Shown here in pieces: positions 6,023 to 6,755 of a stretch of 6,755 bases of DNA. The stretch is from Tannerella sp. (GTDB taxonomy: Bacteria > Bacteroidota > Bacteroidia > Bacteroidales > Tannerellaceae). The translations under genes were made by a program, and so were the position numbers. Position 1 is the first letter of the stretch; the number at the start of each line of letters is the position of its first letter. The notes beneath the pieces were generated by a model. It saw only the letters and a program-made list of their open reading frames with translations. It was not told the DNA's origin and searched no databases. Location of the stretch: the NCBI GenBank assembly GCA_031269635.1, contig JAISYY010000197.1, forward strand, positions 1-6,755, written 5' to 3'.

Positions 6023-6606
6023 ATGAGAAGTACATTTCTTGTTACAAATTACCAGCTGGCCCACAATACGCTTGCCAAATATCTGAAAAATCTCCGGCAT
6101 ATTATCGGCATAGCCATTGACAACGAAATGATAACTAAAAATCCGTTTTCCAAACGTAACGTTCAGTACATTAACACCGACACTCAGGATGAAATAAATA
6201 CGCTTGCCGGTTTGCAGTTTGACAGGATTGAACTTGAACAGGCGCGGGACATATTTTTATTTTGCTGTTTTACAGGATTTTCATATTCCGACCTGTACAA
6301 TTTGAAGAAAGAAAACATTCAACTTTCTTTTGACGGTAAACTGTGGATAAAAGGCAGACGGCAAAAGACTGATACGGAGTACAATATCCCGCTGTTGAAC
6401 ATTCCGAAAATGATTTTGGAAAAGTACGAAAAACAGCAAACGGACACAGACAGTAAATTTTACCTGTCAGACATTTGCAAAAATATAACAGTCTGTTGAA
6501 AGAGGTTGCGAAAGCCGGCGGCATTGACAAGCGAATTACTTCTCATCTTGTGAGGCATACATTTGCAACTACCATATGTTCTGCTTCTCTTGTACCCCTA
6601 ATATGA
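6023..6606 (+). pseudogene. Decayed Bacteroides-type tyrosine recombinase (integrase)
   Basis: Tyrosine recombinases of this group integrate and excise conjugative or mobilizable elements. The gene starts MRSTF, the common N-terminus of the group, then jumps to sequence typical of the end of the core-binding domain (LAHNTLAKYLKNLRHII). Most of the usual first 200 or so residues are therefore absent, apparently by an in-frame internal deletion. The catalytic domain follows: ARDIFLFCCFTGFSYSDLYNLKKENI (box I region, lacking the classical Arg as in IntDOT relatives) and RRQKTDTEYNIPLL (catalytic Lys region). The first frame stops at 6497-6499. Adding one base in the A-run at 6479-6483 continues the protein as KYNSLLKEVAKAGGIDKRI and then TSHLVRHTFATT, the HxxR box (His codon 6544, Arg codon 6553). 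Recognisable sequence fades after about 6580 and the second frame stops at 6604-6606. The later His/Trp box and the nucleophilic Tyr are not seen. It cannot encode an active enzyme. Confidence 0.85.
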
Positions 6607-6755
6607 GCAAGAACGCTCTGAAACAAAAATGGGATAATATTCAAATCCGTATCAACGCTCATTTCGACATCTACCTTACCCGAAAAATAAGGATAACTGC
6701 TATTGAAAGAATATTCGGAACTTGCACACACACGACCCTCTTTTTTGTATGACAG
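6543..6755 (-). other. Unassigned open frame at right edge, open to window end
   Basis: On the minus strand a frame runs from the window edge to a TGA at 6543-6545, 70 codons without a stop; a GTG at 6731 could start a 62-aa product. The middle reads plausibly as protein (PYFSGKVDVEMSVDTDLN, then IIPFLFQSVLAHIR), but I recognise no family. Its last 15 or so codons are antisense to the integrase HxxR box, so the 3' end cannot be original sequence. It may be the broken tail of a gene to the right, or a chance open frame in decayed integrase sequence. A 49-codon plus-strand frame (6603-6752, starting MSKNALKQKW) is in the same codon register and equally unassigned. Confidence 0.25.

Overview
The window looks like a chromosomal segment of a member of the Bacteroidota, most likely order Bacteroidales; genus cannot be fixed from the sequence. 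Three things point there: a promoter matching the TTTG-N19-TAnnTTTG consensus of that phylum ahead of pyrG; the long YidC with a large periplasmic domain and a lysine where Proteobacteria have the groove arginine; and a tyrosine recombinase remnant beginning with MRSTF, the usual start of Bacteroides-type integrases.

Layout. Positions 1-624 are AT-rich and non-coding as far as I can tell. They open with an alternating CG tract and a long pure (TC)22 microsatellite and end with the pyrG promoter. Positions 625-4172 hold two plus-strand housekeeping genes five bases apart: pyrG (CTP synthase) and yidC (inner-membrane protein insertase). A convergent minus-strand kdsB (CMP-KDO synthetase) follows at 4201-4950, with its own promoter and a GC-rich dyad inside that promoter. 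Upstream of kdsB, also on the minus strand, lies a 5'-truncated gene resembling DUF6261 proteins, with an Ig-like C-terminal domain (5071-5697).

From about 5698 to the right edge the character changes. Composition becomes AT-richer, and the DUF6261-like frame stops abruptly at two TAG codons in a small palindrome. A 200-bp intergenic region carries nine same-strand GACA motifs, most of them 9-11 bp apart or close to whole helical turns apart. A GTAATTTTGC site (both a promoter -7 match and a CTnDOT-type core match) precedes a decayed tyrosine recombinase. That gene keeps its start but has lost its N-terminal domains, has a one-base frameshift in an A-run, and loses recognisable sequence shortly after the HxxR box. 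I read this as a scar of an integrative element.

Functionally, pyrG supplies CTP, and KdsB consumes CTP to activate KDO for lipid A/LPS core assembly; YidC inserts membrane proteins. This is a cell-envelope and nucleotide neighbourhood next to a degraded mobile-element end. I did not find a clearly new, intact system. The most unusual structures are the phased GACA array and the TC microsatellite.
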